Below, one piece after another: positions 6,352 through 6,901 of a stretch of DNA of 6,901 bases. Location of the stretch: NCBI GenBank assembly GCA_021835265.1, contig JAKBQK010000590.1:1-6901 (forward strand), given 5' to 3'. Position numbers and translations under genes: made by a program. The number at the start of each line of letters is the position of its first letter. Within the stretch, counting starts at the first letter, position 1. Origin of the DNA: Thermoplasmata archaeon. Its GTDB lineage: Archaea > Thermoplasmatota > Thermoplasmata > Thermoplasmatales > Thermoplasmataceae. Under the pieces are notes generated by a model. That model saw only the letters and a list, made by a program, of their open reading frames with translations, had not been told where the DNA came from and did not search any database.

Positions 6352-6630
6352 AGAAGTATATTCTTGCTTAGCAGGGACTCCTCTATCCGAGATGGATAGT
6401 GCAACAAGACGAGAACTATTTCCTGTTACACAGGTAAGGTAAAAGGGATACAGGTAATCTGTAAAATTCATGGAAGTAAAAGCCATAATATTGAATATCA
6501 AAACCACTGCCGACAAAGTAAGAACCAGAATTAAATGACAAATGTAGTTTCTAGTTTTAACTATTTCATCAAAAGTTTTGCAACCTTCCTGGTTTTCTCG
6601 TAGCAAATAGTATCGCAAACATAAGCGCAC
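6337..6630 (-). CDS. Doubtful small membrane protein
   Basis: An open frame of 97 codons, from a GTG start, in an otherwise gene-free gap between vapC and the SRPBCC gene. The product has a charged N-terminal half (LRENQEGCKTFDEIVK), one clear hydrophobic helix at about 32-52 and a polar Ser/Thr-rich tail (TGNSSRLVALSISDRG). That layout suggests a single-pass membrane or pilin-like secreted protein, but I recognise no family or motif. A TATA-like ATATATAATAA sits directly before the GTG on this strand, too close for a leaderless start there. Several short dyads fall inside the frame, which argues equally for a regulatory gap. Chance ORFs of this length are common in such composition. Confidence 0.3.
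   Translation of the reverse strand: MRLCLRYYLLRENQEGCKTFDEIVKTRNYICHLILVLTLSAVVLIFNIMAFTSMNFTDYLYPFYLTCVTGNSSRLVALSISDRGVPAKQEYTSSPIH
6383..6399. repeat. Short perfect inverted repeat
   Basis: CTATCC and GGATAG pair perfectly around GAGAT. The layout CTATnn-GAGA-nnATAG echoes the dyad at 4098-4113. The function is unknown. Confidence 0.4.
6422..6462. repeat. Tandem dyads sharing ACAGGTAA
   Basis: CCTGT-TAC-ACAGG (6422-6434) is a perfect dyad. A second, ACAG-GTAAT-CTGT, lies at 6450-6462. ACAGGTAA occurs in both, exactly 20 bases apart (6430 and 6450), about two DNA turns, as for a protein binding cooperatively on one face. The nearest downstream gene on the plus strand starts 208 bases on, so the target is unclear. 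Confidence 0.4.
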
Positions 6631-6660
6631 TTATTATATATGCGCATATTATACGTTTAT
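6631..6660. promoter_or_regulatory. AT-rich promoter region with palindrome before the SRPBCC gene
   Basis: A perfect 12-base palindrome ATATGCGCATAT (6638-6649) overlaps TATA-like sequence readable on both strands: TATTATA towards the gene at 6670, centred about 22-24 bases upstream, and ATATATAATAA towards the left. It is a plausible promoter-operator for a leaderless transcript from 6670. Confidence 0.45.
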
Positions 6661-6669
6661 TGTGGTATA

Positions 6670-6901
6670 ATGACCTGGGAATTTGAACACAGTATCGTAA
6701 CTAAAGCAAGAAAAGAGACAATATGGGCTCTTTATAGTAGAGTTGAATCTTGGCCTCTCTGGGATCATGGAATCGAAGACGTATCTCTTGAGGGAGCATT
6801 CAGAGAAGGCACAAGAGGAAAAATCAAACCAGAGGGGCAAGGTCTCTTGAGTTACAGGATTACTCTGGCTGATTCGGAGAAAGGCTTCTCTGACGAAACA
6901 G
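6670..6901 (+). CDS. SRPBCC-fold protein (START/polyketide cyclase-like), truncated by the window edge
   Basis: The first 77 codons of a gene that runs off the right end. The N-terminus TWEFEHSIVTKARKETIWAL, followed by YSRVESWPLWDHGIEDVSLEG and FREGTRGKIKP, is the first strand, the paired helices and the next strands of the SRPBCC helix-grip fold. The family binds hydrophobic ligands and includes polyketide cyclases, START-like and stress-associated proteins, so no substrate can be assigned. Full members are usually about 140-150 residues, so roughly half is present. The ATG at 6670 fits the conserved beginning and the upstream TATA-like sequence; no Shine-Dalgarno is seen. No link with the toxin-antitoxin genes is apparent. 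Confidence 0.82.
   Translation, partial: MTWEFEHSIVTKARKETIWALYSRVESWPLWDHGIEDVSLEGAFREGTRGKIKPEGQGLLSYRITLADSEKGFSDET

Noticed and set aside
6195..6407. Minus-strand 70-codon frame
   Set aside because: Most of it is antisense to the conserved C-terminus of vapC.
6649..6840. Minus-strand 63-codon frame
   Set aside because: It lies opposite the SRPBCC coding sequence, which is recognisable.
1..6901. CRISPR array, insertion sequence or tRNA attachment site
   Set aside because: No regularly spaced repeats, no transposase motif or terminal inverted repeats, and no tRNA gene were found by eye on either strand.

Overview
The window looks archaeal, probably a euryarchaeon; a Thermoplasmata-like lineage is my guess, not a demonstrated assignment. 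The reasons are TATA-like boxes 22-28 bases upstream of several first-gene start codons (a leaderless pattern), Shine-Dalgarno sites only inside operons, frequent AGA/AGG and ATA codons, and protein families typical of archaea (HerA, NurA, an archaeal-style ribbon-helix-helix antitoxin, VapBC). The composition is moderately AT-rich. The content is accessory: a DNA-processing operon next to two toxin-antitoxin loci and small orphan genes.

Left part (166-about 4061, minus strand): a three-gene operon read right to left. The first gene is unrecognised and its frame is broken near 3929-3932. Two bases later comes a NurA-like 5'-3' nuclease, then, with a 4-base overlap, a HerA-like FtsK-superfamily DNA translocase/helicase with a C-terminal extension of about 150 residues. 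No Mre11 or Rad50, the usual chromosomal partners of HerA-NurA, is visible. The cassette therefore looks like a stand-alone nuclease-motor module, and a defence or mobile-element role is a reasonable but unproven inference.

Middle (4246-4759, plus strand): a divergently oriented RelB/RelE-type module. The antitoxin appears to be split into two frames at a TAATG junction (58 + 27 codons), followed two bases later by a RelE/ParE-fold toxin with a TTG start. Next is a zinc-ribbon protein with two membrane helices (about 4869-5321). The roughly 340-base gap after it holds possible coding relics and the regulatory region of the next module.

Right part: a VapB-VapC pair (5670-6310, 4-base overlap) preceded by a long imperfect inverted repeat, a small palindrome and a TATA box. 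The following gap of about 360 bases has several short dyads and one doubtful minus-strand membrane ORF. The window ends inside the 5' part of an SRPBCC-fold (START/polyketide cyclase-like) gene at 6670.

Two well-supported frame disruptions (3929-3932 and 4420-4424), and perhaps a third (about 5510), lie in one 1.6-kb stretch. They may be consensus errors, real decay of accessory genes, or recoding; raw reads would separate these.
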